This document shows, in pieces, positions 9,207-17,685 of a stretch of 64,000 nt of DNA; position 1 is the first letter of the stretch; every line of letters starts with the position of its first letter. Position numbers and translations under genes: made by a program. The DNA lies in assembly GCA_041398005.1 (NCBI GenBank), contig JAWKVP010000005.1:248001-312000 (forward strand), read 5' to 3'. The notes beneath the pieces are model-generated. The model had not been told where the DNA came from and ran no database searches. It saw only the letters and a list, made by a program, of their open reading frames with translations. The DNA comes from JAGREO01 sp020446285. Lineage in GTDB: Bacteria; Pseudomonadota; Alphaproteobacteria; Geminicoccales; Geminicoccaceae.

Positions 9207-10373
9207 ATGGAACTCCGCAAATTTCTGCTCGGTGCGGCGGCGGTCGGCCTGCTCGCCTCACCCGTAGCAGCCGAGGATGCCGTCAAGATCGGCATGATCA
9301 CGACACTCTCCGGCAAGGCCGGCTATCTCGGTCAGGATATTCGCGACGGCATGCTGCTAGCGATCGCGATGGAAGACGGCAAGCTTGGCGGCGTGCCTGT
9401 CGAGCTCCTGGTCGAGGATGACGGCCTCAAACCCGGAAACGGGCGCCAGATCGCCGAGAAGTACATGGGCGACGAGGGCGTAAAGCTCCTGACCGGTATC
9501 GTTTTCTCGAATGTCGCCGGTGCTACCGTGCCCGACATCGTCGAGAACGGGGCGATCTATGTGAGCCCGAATGCCGGTCCTTCCAATCTCGCCGGAGAAG
9601 GCTGCAACGAGAACTACTTCGTCGTCTCGTGGCAGAACGACGCGCTGCACGAGGCTGCCGGTGCCGCTGCGACGAAGCTCGGCTTCAGCAAGGCGTTTGC
9701 ACTCGCACCCAACTATCAGGCGGGCAAGGATGCGATCACCGGCTTCAAGCGCACCTTCGAGGGCGAGACCGTCGGCGAGATCTACACCCAGCTCGACCAG
9801 ACCGATTTCGCGGCGGAAATGGCGCAGATCCGAGCCGCCGAACCGGATGTCGTCTTTCAGTTCCAGCCGGGCGGCCTCGGCATTGCCTTCCTGCGCCAGT
9901 ACCAGCAGGCGGGACTGCTGGGGCAGATCCCGATGGTTCTCTCCGAACCCTCGACCGACGCCGTCGTGCTTCAGGCGGTCGGTGACGCTGCACTCGGCAT
10001 CCATGCGACCGCGCACTGGAACATCGACTTCGACAACGAGGCCAACAGGGAATTCGTCGCGGCCTGGCAGGAAACCTATGACCGGCCGATCACCTATTAT
10101 GCCTCGCAGGGCTACGACACCGCCCGGCTGATCGCCTCGGCCTTCGCACAAACCGGCGGTGTCGACGACATCGACGCGCTGCGCGAGGCCCTGCGCAAGG
10201 CGGACTTCGCCTCCGTGCGCGGCGATTTCGCCTTCGGCCAGAACCAGCACCCGGTCCAGGACTGGTACCTCCTCGACATCGTCGAGGACGGAAACGGCAG
10301 CGTGAAGGCGGTCACCAACGCGAAACTGCTCGAGGATTATGGCGACAGCTACGCAGCACAGTGCGAGATGTAG
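9207..10373 (+). CDS. ABC importer substrate-binding protein, branched-chain amino acid (HAAT) type
   Basis: 388 residues with a clear Sec signal peptide (MELRKFLLGAAAVGLLASP-VAAE). A type I periplasmic-binding fold follows, starting VKIGMITTLSGKAGYLGQD. This Peripla_BP_6 family binds leucine-type amino acids but, in catabolic loci, very often aromatic acids or amides. It is the first gene of a complete five-gene transporter cassette (9207-13743) placed between 3-hydroxyanthranilate dioxygenase and a formamidase-like hydrolase. The likely ligand is therefore the aromatic substrate of that pathway rather than leucine. The RBS aaagggaga lies just upstream of the ATG. The ligand is inference. 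Confidence 0.92.
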   Translation: MELRKFLLGAAAVGLLASPVAAEDAVKIGMITTLSGKAGYLGQDIRDGMLLAIAMEDGKLGGVPVELLVEDDGLKPGNGRQIAEKYMGDEGVKLLTGIVFSNVAGATVPDIVENGAIYVSPNAGPSNLAGEGCNENYFVVSWQNDALHEAAGAAATKLGFSKAFALAPNYQAGKDAITGFKRTFEGETVGEIYTQLDQTDFAAEMAQIRAAEPDVVFQFQPGGLGIAFLRQYQQAGLLGQIPMVLSEPSTDAVVLQAVGDAALGIHATAHWNIDFDNEANREFVAAWQETYDRPITYYASQGYDTARLIASAFAQTGGVDDIDALREALRKADFASVRGDFAFGQNQHPVQDWYLLDIVEDGNGSVKAVTNAKLLEDYGDSYAAQCEM

Positions 10374-10406
10374 ACTCGCGCCCATCCGGGAGCGAAGCCC
10401 GCCGCG

Positions 10407-11321
10407 ATGATCCTCGTCCTCGAACAGATCCTCAACGGCCTGCAATACGGTGTCATGCTGTTCCTGCTGGCGGCCGGCCTGACACTCATCTTCGGCATCA
10501 TGGGCGTAATCAATCTCGCCCATGGCTCGCTCTACATGATCGGCGCGTTCGCCGGTACCTGGGTCGCTGCCCATACCGGCAGTTTCTGGCTGGGGTTGCC
10601 GGTGGCGCTCGCGGCGGCAGCCGTGGCCGGCCTTCTCATCGAGATGCTGGTCGTCCGACGGCTCTATGAGCGCGATCACCTCGATCAGGTGCTCGCCACC
10701 TTCGCGCTCATCCTGCTGTTCAACGAACTCATCGTCCTGCTGTTCGGTCGCCAGCCGATCTTCACGCCGCTGCCGGAGCTCTTCTCCGGCTCGGTCCAGT
10801 TGTTCGAGGGATTTTCCTATCCACCCTATCGCCTCCTGATCATCGCCACGGGCCTGCTCGTGGCACTAGGCCTGTGGCTGCTCATCAACCGCACCCGTAT
10901 CGGCATGCTGGTGCGGGCAGGATCCACCAACCGCGACATGGTGCGCGCGCTCGGGGTCGACATACGCATGCTCTACACCATCGTCTTCGGTCTCGGCGCG
11001 CTGCTCGCCGGACTTGCGGGCTACATGGCGGGGCCGATCCTCGCAGTACAGGTAGGCATGGGCGAACAGATCCTGCTCGCGACCTTCGTGGTGGTCGTGA
11101 TCGGCGGGGTGGGCTCCATCCGTGGCGCCTTCGTCGCCGGCCTCGCGCTCGGCGTCGTCGATACGGCCATGCGCGCCTTTCTGCCGGGTTTCTTCCGCAC
11201 CTTCATGGAACCGGCAGCTGCCGACAATCTCGGTGCGGGCATTGCATCCATGGGCATCTACCTGCTCATGGCCGTCGTTCTTCTCATCCGGCCCAAGGGC
11301 CTCTTTGCGCCCGGAGCCTGA
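10407..11321 (+). CDS. livH: Branched-chain-type ABC permease LivH
   Basis: A 304-residue polytopic membrane protein of the LivH family. It has the N-terminal LNGLQYGVMLFLLAAGLTLIFG helix and the motif GVINLAHGSLYMIGAF that defines the group. A second conserved block, the GGVGSIRGAFVAGLALG cytoplasmic loop, contacts the ATPase. Several hydrophobic helices are spaced as in the family. It pairs with LivM (next gene, 3 bp downstream) to form the channel of the importer whose binding protein is encoded just upstream. Same strand and short spacing throughout indicate one transcript. The start ATG 10407 is preceded by a weak site (gaagcccgccgcg). Confidence 0.94.
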   Translation: MILVLEQILNGLQYGVMLFLLAAGLTLIFGIMGVINLAHGSLYMIGAFAGTWVAAHTGSFWLGLPVALAAAAVAGLLIEMLVVRRLYERDHLDQVLATFALILLFNELIVLLFGRQPIFTPLPELFSGSVQLFEGFSYPPYRLLIIATGLLVALGLWLLINRTRIGMLVRAGSTNRDMVRALGVDIRMLYTIVFGLGALLAGLAGYMAGPILAVQVGMGEQILLATFVVVVIGGVGSIRGAFVAGLALGVVDTAMRAFLPGFFRTFMEPAAADNLGAGIASMGIYLLMAVVLLIRPKGLFAPGA

Positions 11322-11324
11322 GTC

Positions 11325-12296
11325 TTGCCCCGTCTCCTCGCCGCTCTCGTCATCCTCGCCCTCTTCGCCGCCATGCCGGAAGTGGCCTCGGCAATGGGCC
11401 AGTCCTCGCTGATGACGCTCGCCGCCCGGATCCTCATCTACGCCATGGCCGCCGCCAGCCTCAATTTCATTCTCGGCTATGGCGGCATGATCTCCTTCGG
11501 CCACGCCGCCTTCTTCGGCATCGGCAGCTATACCGTCGGCATCCTCGCCCATCATCTCGCCAGCGGCGAACCGCTCTTCGGCATCATCCCCGGCAGTGGC
11601 GATATGGCCGTCACCCTGCCCGCCGCCCTTCTCGTCTCGGGTATCGCCGCAGCAATCATCGGCGCGCTGTCGCTGCGCACCGGCGGAGTGCAGTTCATCA
11701 TGATCACACTTGCCTTCGCGCAGATGCTCTTCTTCTTCTTCGTCGCGCTGCCGACCTATGGCGGCGAGGATGGCACCATCATCTCCAGCGCCAACAGCGT
11801 TCCCGGACTCAACATGCGCAGAAAGGCAACTGTCTATTATTTCATCCTCGGTGTGGCGACCGTCTATTTCCTCATTCTCTGGCGCCTCGTTCATTCCTCC
11901 TTCGGCGAGGTTCTCAAGGGCATCCGCCAGAACGAGCGTCGCATGACCGCCATGGGCATTCCCGTCTATCACTACAAGCTCTTCGCCTTCATCCTCGCCG
12001 GTATGGGAGCCGGACTGGCGGGCGCGCTTCTCGCCAACTTTCTTCGCTTCGCCAGTCCCGACATCATGCACTGGACCAAATCGGGCGAACTCATGATCAT
12101 GGTGATCCTGGGTGGCGTCGGATCCTTCTTCGGCCCGATTCTCGGCGCCGCGGCACTGCTGGTGCTGGAATTCCACCTGGCCGGCTGGAGTGAACACTGG
12201 CAACTCGCGCTCGGCGCCATCCTGCTTCTCGTCGTGCTCGGCGGCAGGGGCGGCATCAACGGGCTCCTCGCCCGCCTTGCCGGAGGGCGGCGATGA
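11325..12296 (+). CDS. livM: Branched-chain-type ABC permease LivM
   Basis: 323-residue membrane permease of the LivM family, partner of LivH. Recognised by the block AAASLNFILGYGGMISFGHAAFFGIGSY (quoted in part: LGYGGMISFGHAAFFGIG). The EAA-like loop VLKGIRQNERRMTAMGIPV and the C-terminal MVILGGVGSFFGPILGAA are also present. The start is TTG 11325, three bases after the livH stop, with GGAG nine bases upstream; no better ATG exists before the first membrane helix. Its end overlaps the livG start by 4 nt (ATGA), which indicates coupled translation. Confidence 0.93.
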   Translation: MPRLLAALVILALFAAMPEVASAMGQSSLMTLAARILIYAMAAASLNFILGYGGMISFGHAAFFGIGSYTVGILAHHLASGEPLFGIIPGSGDMAVTLPAALLVSGIAAAIIGALSLRTGGVQFIMITLAFAQMLFFFFVALPTYGGEDGTIISSANSVPGLNMRRKATVYYFILGVATVYFLILWRLVHSSFGEVLKGIRQNERRMTAMGIPVYHYKLFAFILAGMGAGLAGALLANFLRFASPDIMHWTKSGELMIMVILGGVGSFFGPILGAAALLVLEFHLAGWSEHWQLALGAILLLVVLGGRGGINGLLARLAGGRR

Positions 12297-13048
12297 GCCC
12301 CCTTCTCGAAACCGAATGTCTCTACAAGCGCTTTGGCGGACTGGTTGCCACCGACAATGTCAGCCTCGCGGTGATGCCGGGCGAGGTCCATGCGCTGATC
12401 GGCCCGAATGGCGCCGGCAAGTCGACGTTCATCAACCAGCTCTGCGGCGAACTGCACCCCGATGCCGGCCGCATTCGTCTCGACGGCCGGGATATTACCG
12501 GCGAGAGTGCCGCCAGACGGGTTCATCTCGGCATCGCACGCACCTTCCAGATCACCTCGCTGCTCGAGGATGCGAGCGTCCGCGACAATATCGCGCTCGC
12601 CGTGCAGGCACGTCTCGGAGGCAATCTCCGGATCTGGGACCGGCGCGCCGCGCGGGGCGAAATCTGGCGCGAAACCAGCCGGCTCCTGGAAAGCGGCGGC
12701 CTCGACGACCGCGCCCAGACCCGTTGCGCCGATCTCTCCCATGGCGAGAAGAAGCAGCTCGAACTGCTGATGGCGATGGCCGCGCGCCCGAGACTGATGC
12801 TGCTCGACGAACCCATGGCCGGGCTCGGTCATGGCGAAAGCCGGGACATGGTCGACCGTCTGGGCGAAATCCGCAAGGAGACCACCATCCTCCTTGTCGA
12901 ACATGACATGGAGGCGGTCTTCGCACTGGCCGACCGGATCTCCGTGCTCGTCTATGGCGGGATCATCATCACCGGCACTTCGGATGAAGTCCGCGGTCAT
13001 CCCGATGTGCGCGAGGCCTATCTCGGCGCCGAGGACGCACCGTGCTGA
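12293..13048 (+). CDS. livG: Branched-chain-type ABC ATPase LivG
   Basis: 251-residue nucleotide-binding subunit. Walker A is GPNGAGKST (near residue 38), the signature is LSHGEKKQLE and Walker B is LMLLDEPMAGLG. The H-loop is in ILLVEHDME. The RTFQ segment and the C-terminal extension (VREAYLGAE) are typical of LivG rather than LivF. It overlaps livM upstream by 4 nt and livF downstream by 7 nt. It energises uptake of the ligand bound by the 9207-10373 protein. Confidence 0.95.
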   Translation: MSPLLETECLYKRFGGLVATDNVSLAVMPGEVHALIGPNGAGKSTFINQLCGELHPDAGRIRLDGRDITGESAARRVHLGIARTFQITSLLEDASVRDNIALAVQARLGGNLRIWDRRAARGEIWRETSRLLESGGLDDRAQTRCADLSHGEKKQLELLMAMAARPRLMLLDEPMAGLGHGESRDMVDRLGEIRKETTILLVEHDMEAVFALADRISVLVYGGIIITGTSDEVRGHPDVREAYLGAEDAPC

Positions 13049-13743
13049 GCGTCGAGCGGCTCGAGGCCGCCTATGGCGACAGCCGGGTGCTGTTCGATGT
13101 ATCGCTGGAGATCGGCCGGGGTGAACTGGTCACACTCATGGGGCGCAACGGCATGGGGAAGACCACGACCATACGCTGCATCATGGGCCTGCTGTCCGCG
13201 CGCGGCGGCACGGTGCGTTTTGCCGGAGAGACGATTTCGGGACGACCTCCGGAAACGGTCGCACGTCTCGGTATCGGCCTCGTGCCCGAGGGGCGGCAGG
13301 TCTTCCCGACCCTCACCGTCCGCGAAAACCTCGTCGCCACCGCTGCCAACCGCCTCGGCCGTGCGGATCCCTGGACGCTGGAACGGGTGTTCGAACTCTT
13401 CGCGCGTTTGCGTGAACGCACACGTCAGGTCGCCTCCACCCTTTCCGGGGGCGAACAGCAGATGCTTGCCATTGGCCGTGCACTCATGACCAATCCACGC
13501 CTTCTCATCCTCGACGAGGCGACAGAAGGCCTCGCACCCGTCGTGCGCGCCGAGATCTGGCGCTGTATCGAACGGCTCAGGGACGAAGGCCAGTCTATCC
13601 TTCTGATCGACAAGAATCTCGCCGTCCTCGAACGCATGGCGGATCGCCACTATGTCCTCGAGAAGGGCCGTGTGGCCTGGAGCGGCACCAGCGCGGATCT
13701 CCGCCGGGATCGGGAAACGGTGCAGGCACATGTTGGTGTCTGA
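13042..13743 (+). CDS. livF: Branched-chain-type ABC ATPase LivF
   Basis: 233-residue second ATPase of the importer. Walker A GRNGMGKTT, signature LSGGEQQMLAIGRAL, Walker B LLILDEATEGLAP and the LivF hallmark GLVPEGRQVFPTLTVREN are all visible. The switch region reads LLIDKNLAVLERMAD where an aspartate/histidine pair is common (VEQN in many LivF proteins), so the H-loop histidine is replaced by asparagine, as is usual for LivF. Start is GTG 13042, inside the end of livG. The 3' end overlaps the hydrolase gene by 14 nt. Confidence 0.94.
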   Translation: MLSVERLEAAYGDSRVLFDVSLEIGRGELVTLMGRNGMGKTTTIRCIMGLLSARGGTVRFAGETISGRPPETVARLGIGLVPEGRQVFPTLTVRENLVATAANRLGRADPWTLERVFELFARLRERTRQVASTLSGGEQQMLAIGRALMTNPRLLILDEATEGLAPVVRAEIWRCIERLRDEGQSILLIDKNLAVLERMADRHYVLEKGRVAWSGTSADLRRDRETVQAHVGV

Positions 13744-14608
13744 CGCTCTCGACGCAACCATCTCCCGAGACCGGCTCGATACCGACTACGATGCCCGCGC
13801 GACAGTCACCGTCGAAACGTTCGAGACCATCATCGAAGCCTATGCGTCACGCACGCGCGAAGCGAAACGTGCCTGTCTTTTCGTCGAAGATCACCCCCTT
13901 GAGCCCGATACCGGACTGACGCTCGACGTCTATGGCCGCACCGACACGCCACGCCCGGCAGTGCTGTTCATCCATGGCGGTTACTGGCGCGCACTCTCGA
14001 AGGACCATTCGGGCTTCATGGCTCCGATGCTGGCCGGGCATGGAATCGTCACGATCGCACCGGACTATCGCCTCGCCCCCGATGTCCGCTTCGGCGAGAT
14101 CGTCGCCGATATACGCAAGACCTTCGCCCATGTCTGGCACCATGCAGCCGAACTCGGTATCGATCGACGACGCATCGTTCCTGTCGGCAGTTCCGCCGGC
14201 GGCCACCTCGCTGCCTCGCTGCTGCAACCGGGCTGGCAGGCGGAACATGACCTGCCACCGGCACCATTACGCGCCGCCATGCCGGTGAGCGGCCTGTTCG
14301 ACCTCGCACCGATCGCCCGCTGCCATCCGCAACAATGGCTCGGGCTGAATGATGCGGAAATCGAGGATTTCAGCCCACTCCGCCATCTGCCGCCGCCCGG
14401 ACCGCACATCGTGACGGCGCTTGGCGAACATGAGGCGCCGGGCTTCGTCCGCCAGTCACGGGCCTGGCACAAAGCGATTGTCGAAAACGGTGTTCATGCC
14501 GAGCATATCGTCATTGCCGGACGCAACCATTTCGATGTCATCCTCGATCTGTGCGACACGCGAAGCAAACTCGCACGGGCACTGCTCGATCTCGTTGCCG
14601 GATGCTGA
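13730..14608 (+). CDS. Alpha/beta hydrolase, kynurenine formamidase (arylformamidase)-like
   Basis: 292-residue alpha/beta hydrolase. The oxyanion motif HGGYWRALSKDH (HGGxW) is characteristic of arylformamidases and related HSL-type hydrolases. The nucleophile elbow is GSSAGGHLAA, and the catalytic histidine lies in AGRNHFDVI near the C-terminus. In tryptophan catabolism this family removes the formyl group from N-formylkynurenine. The start is the ATG at 13730, inside livF (14-nt overlap), so it belongs to the transporter operon. Together with the 3-hydroxyanthranilate dioxygenase five genes upstream, this points to an N-acyl or N-formyl aryl-amine substrate. Other esterase or amidase roles are possible. 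Confidence 0.8.
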   Translation: MLVSDALDATISRDRLDTDYDARATVTVETFETIIEAYASRTREAKRACLFVEDHPLEPDTGLTLDVYGRTDTPRPAVLFIHGGYWRALSKDHSGFMAPMLAGHGIVTIAPDYRLAPDVRFGEIVADIRKTFAHVWHHAAELGIDRRRIVPVGSSAGGHLAASLLQPGWQAEHDLPPAPLRAAMPVSGLFDLAPIARCHPQQWLGLNDAEIEDFSPLRHLPPPGPHIVTALGEHEAPGFVRQSRAWHKAIVENGVHAEHIVIAGRNHFDVILDLCDTRSKLARALLDLVAGC

Positions 14609-14708
14609 ACCCGGGTCCGCCGCGCGGCATATAGCACTCCGCCGATGGCTGGCGCACCGGTCAGCAATGGGCTAGCAGCATATCGACGCATCGAGAGGAA
14701 TACGCCCC

Positions 14709-15761
14709 ATGAGCATCACCGAGCTTGTCATCCGGCAGCCCGACGACATGCACCTGCATCTGCGTGACGGGGCGATGATGCGGTTGGTGACACCTGAGTC
14801 CGCGCGCAATTTCGCCCGCGCGATCATCATGCCCAATCTCGTGCCACCGGTGGCAACGGTAGCGATGGCGAGTGCCTACCGCGCGCAGATTCTGGCGGCG
14901 GCCGGTGACGATACCGCGTTCGAACCCCTCATGACCCTCTATCTCACTGAGAGCATGACCGCCGAAGAGGTCCGCCACGGGCACGAAACGGGACTCATCA
15001 GGGCGCTCAAGCTCTATCCGGCCGGGGCGACGACCAATTCCGCGAGCGGCGTGCGCGACATCGAGAGAGTGATGGGCGTCCTCGAGACCATGGCGGAGTT
15101 GGGCATGCCGCTACTGGTGCATGGCGAGGTGACGGATCCCGCCATCGACATCTTCGACCGTGAGGCGGTCTTCATCGACCGCGTCCTCGACCCGCTGCGC
15201 CGAAGGCTCCCCGGACTGGGCATCGTCATGGAGCATGTGACCACGAGAAACGGTACCGACTATGTCCGTTCCGTCGAAACCGGTCTCGCCGCCACACTTA
15301 CGGTCCACCATCTCATCCTCAATCGCAACGCACTCCTCGTCGGCGGCATCAGGCCGCATTTCTACTGCCTGCCCGTGCTCAAGCGCGAGGAACACAGGCT
15401 GGCACTGCGCGATGCGGCGACTTCGGGCGATCCCCGCTTCTTCCTCGGAACCGATTCCGCTCCGCACGCGGTACATGCTAAGGAGAGCGATTGCGGCTGC
15501 GCCGGCGTCTTCACCGCAACAAACGCGCTTCCGTGGCTGGCGCATGTGTTCGAGGAGGAGAATGCGCTGGAACGGCTCGAAGCCTTCGCCTCCATCAACG
15601 GCGCGGCATTCTACGGGCTCCCCGCGAGCGGGCACCACACACGGCTGCTTCGTCTTGACCAGCCCGTGAGCCATCCGCCGGAACTCGGCTCGGGCGATGT
15701 GCGGGTCAGGCTGTTCGATCCGGGCTTTCCCTGCCACTGGCATGTCGGGAATCCGGACTGA
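14709..15761 (+). CDS. pyrC: Dihydroorotase, class II
   Basis: 350 residues, the length of E. coli-type PyrC. It interconverts carbamoyl-aspartate and dihydroorotate in pyrimidine synthesis. The zinc and catalytic signatures are all present: DDMHLHLRDG, the carboxylated lysine in ALKLYPAGATTNS, LLVHGEV, MEHVTT and the catalytic aspartate in GTDSAPHAVHAKE. It starts 100 bp after the formamidase-like gene and 2 bp before a glutamine amidotransferase gene, so pyrC and that gene are clearly co-transcribed. Whether transcription continues from the catabolic operon is not evident from the sequence. Confidence 0.96.
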   Translation: MSITELVIRQPDDMHLHLRDGAMMRLVTPESARNFARAIIMPNLVPPVATVAMASAYRAQILAAAGDDTAFEPLMTLYLTESMTAEEVRHGHETGLIRALKLYPAGATTNSASGVRDIERVMGVLETMAELGMPLLVHGEVTDPAIDIFDREAVFIDRVLDPLRRRLPGLGIVMEHVTTRNGTDYVRSVETGLAATLTVHHLILNRNALLVGGIRPHFYCLPVLKREEHRLALRDAATSGDPRFFLGTDSAPHAVHAKESDCGCAGVFTATNALPWLAHVFEEENALERLEAFASINGAAFYGLPASGHHTRLLRLDQPVSHPPELGSGDVRVRLFDPGFPCHWHVGNPD

Positions 15762-15763
15762 CC

Positions 15764-16507
15764 ATGGCACGGCGTCCCGTTCTCGTCCTGCAGCTGCGCC
15801 CCGAGGATGACACCTCGAATGACGAATATCGCGCCATTCTCGAACATGGCGGACTGGAGGCCGGTGCTACCGAACGGATCCGCATCGAGACGAACGGTAT
15901 CCCGCAAGCGCTTGATCCCGGAAAGTTCAGTGCCATCATCGTCGGCGGCAGCCCTTTCGACATCAGCACACCCGAAGCGGAAAAGAGTGTCGTCCAGAAA
16001 CGGATCGAGGCCGGTTTCCGGCGCCTGTTCGATGTGGTCGTGGCCGACGACATTCCGTTTCTCGGCGCATGCTCCGGCAATGGCCTGCTCGGGAACTGGT
16101 GCGGTGTCACCATCTCGCGACGTTTCGGCGAACCGGTCGGCGGGGTCGAGCTGGAAGTGACCGACGAAGGCGCAGCGGATCCGCTTCTCGCCGGCTTTCC
16201 CCGACGGTTCCGCGCCCTTGTCGGCCACAAGGAAGCCTGCGACGATGTTCCGCCCGGTGCGGTCCTGCTCGCATCGAGTGCGGCATGTCCCGTGCAGATG
16301 TTCCGCGTGAAGTCTCGTGTCTACGCGACCCAGTTTCATCCCGAGGGCGATGCGCGCGGGTTCGTCAAGCGGATCGAGGCCTACCGCAATCACGGCTATT
16401 TCGCGCCGCAGGATGCCGACCGGCTGATCGAGACGGTCTCGCGCGAAGCCACACCCTGGGCGCAGAAACTGCTCCGCCGCTTCGTCGAGCTCCACGCGGA
16501 CCGCTGA
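15764..16507 (+). CDS. Class I glutamine amidotransferase-like protein
   Basis: 247-residue stand-alone glutaminase domain of the GuaA/TrpG type. The nucleophile is C103 in FLGACSGNGLLG, where the usual Q after the second glycine is replaced by N. The catalytic histidine-glutamate pair is in TQFHPEGD near residue 190. The oxyanion region reads IIVGGSPFDIS. Homologues are generally annotated as GMP-synthase-like amidotransferases acting on unknown acceptors, in some cases gamma-glutamyl hydrolases. It starts two bases after pyrC, hinting at a nitrogen or pyrimidine link. The specific substrate is unknown. Confidence 0.85.
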   Translation: MARRPVLVLQLRPEDDTSNDEYRAILEHGGLEAGATERIRIETNGIPQALDPGKFSAIIVGGSPFDISTPEAEKSVVQKRIEAGFRRLFDVVVADDIPFLGACSGNGLLGNWCGVTISRRFGEPVGGVELEVTDEGAADPLLAGFPRRFRALVGHKEACDDVPPGAVLLASSAACPVQMFRVKSRVYATQFHPEGDARGFVKRIEAYRNHGYFAPQDADRLIETVSREATPWAQKLLRRFVELHADR

Positions 16508-16532
16508 CCGGTCACATCCACCGGAAACCGGT

Positions 16533-17492
16533 TCAGACCGGGAGTATGCGACCGATGGAACGTTCGCGGGCGCGCTCGTAGACCCTCGCCGCCGCAGCGA
16601 CATCGGCAAGGCCGATCCCGGCGAAGATGAGTGCCGTTCGATCCGTGCGTGCGCCGCGTCCCTCGATCCGACCGGCAACGAGATCCGCGACCTCGCCCCG
16701 GTAGAGCTCCGGATTGGCCAGATTCTCGCTGTCCGCCTGGGACCGGTCGTCGGTAACGATGAGATCGAGCGCGCCGAAGGTTTCAGGTTTCCATGAAACG
16801 CCGAGATCCACCATCGCAATGAACGCTCCGGCCGCCGTCCGCCCGCAATCGAGAAAGGCAGCCGTACGCGGGACGACGGGTGTTGTGGTGATGACGATAT
16901 CCGCTTCGGCCATGGCATCGTAGGCGCTATCGAATGCCTGCGCCGTGAACCCCGTCTCGCGGGCGTGCTCGCAGAATGAATGGGCCGTCGAGAGACGACG
17001 ACTGAATGCCCGGACATTGCGTAACGGAAAATCATGACGGAGCATCTCGAGATGCATGCGTGCCTGAAGGCCGCAGGCAACGAACGCGATGTTGCTGCTG
17101 TCCGCGCTCGCCATGCGCCGGGCGGCAACCGCCGTGATCGCCGCCGTACGCATGCCGGTGATCCAGCGTGCGTCCATGACCGCAAGCGGCATGCCCGTGT
17201 GATTGTCCGAAAGCAGGATCGTGCCGGCTATGTGCGGCAGACCGGTACCGTCATTGGCGGCTACACCGACCCACTTGATCCCCGCTTGCGCCGGCTCGCC
17301 GAGCACGCCGGCAGACCCCAGGAATACCGTACCGTCGGCTGCATGCAGCCCGGTCTTTGGTTTCATGGTGGCTTCTCCCCGAGCCTTGGCTCCGAACATC
17401 TGCTCGACAGCGTCGACAATGTCGGACGAGGGAAGGTTCATGCCCTCGATGTCGGCATTCGAAAGATAGAGCAATTCCCGACCGAGCTGCAT
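16533..17492 (-). CDS. Ornithine cyclodeaminase/mu-crystallin family protein
   Basis: 319 residues with the family layout: an N-terminal substrate domain (YLSNADIEGM..) and a Rossmann NAD(P) domain (IAFVACGLQARMHLEML). A further segment, VDLGVSWKPE, aligns with the conserved GSxxxxxxE region. Members deaminate ornithine to proline or reduce cyclic imines such as Delta1-pyrroline-2-carboxylate and alanine-type ketimines. The start ATG 17492 is chosen because a strong GGGAGGAG site lies just upstream. It is convergent with the amidotransferase gene and divergent from the SDR at 17686. The exact substrate is open. Confidence 0.88.
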   Translation of the reverse strand: MQLGRELLYLSNADIEGMNLPSSDIVDAVEQMFGAKARGEATMKPKTGLHAADGTVFLGSAGVLGEPAQAGIKWVGVAANDGTGLPHIAGTILLSDNHTGMPLAVMDARWITGMRTAAITAVAARRMASADSSNIAFVACGLQARMHLEMLRHDFPLRNVRAFSRRLSTAHSFCEHARETGFTAQAFDSAYDAMAEADIVITTTPVVPRTAAFLDCGRTAAGAFIAMVDLGVSWKPETFGALDLIVTDDRSQADSENLANPELYRGEVADLVAGRIEGRGARTDRTALIFAGIGLADVAAAARVYERARERSIGRILPV

Positions 17493-17685
17493 GGACTCCT
17501 CCCGTTGAAAGCGGCCGCAACCGAGCATAGCGGCAATTTCCGGCCCTGCCGAGCATCCGCTCACTCCCCTTGGGCATGAGCTCCATGCACCGAATTCCTT
17601 GACCTTCTCGCGGTCGTGCTTCTTTGCTGCAATTCGCTTGCCGTCGGCCGAACGGCTCGTTCAATCAAGGGGGGAAATCGCAGGG

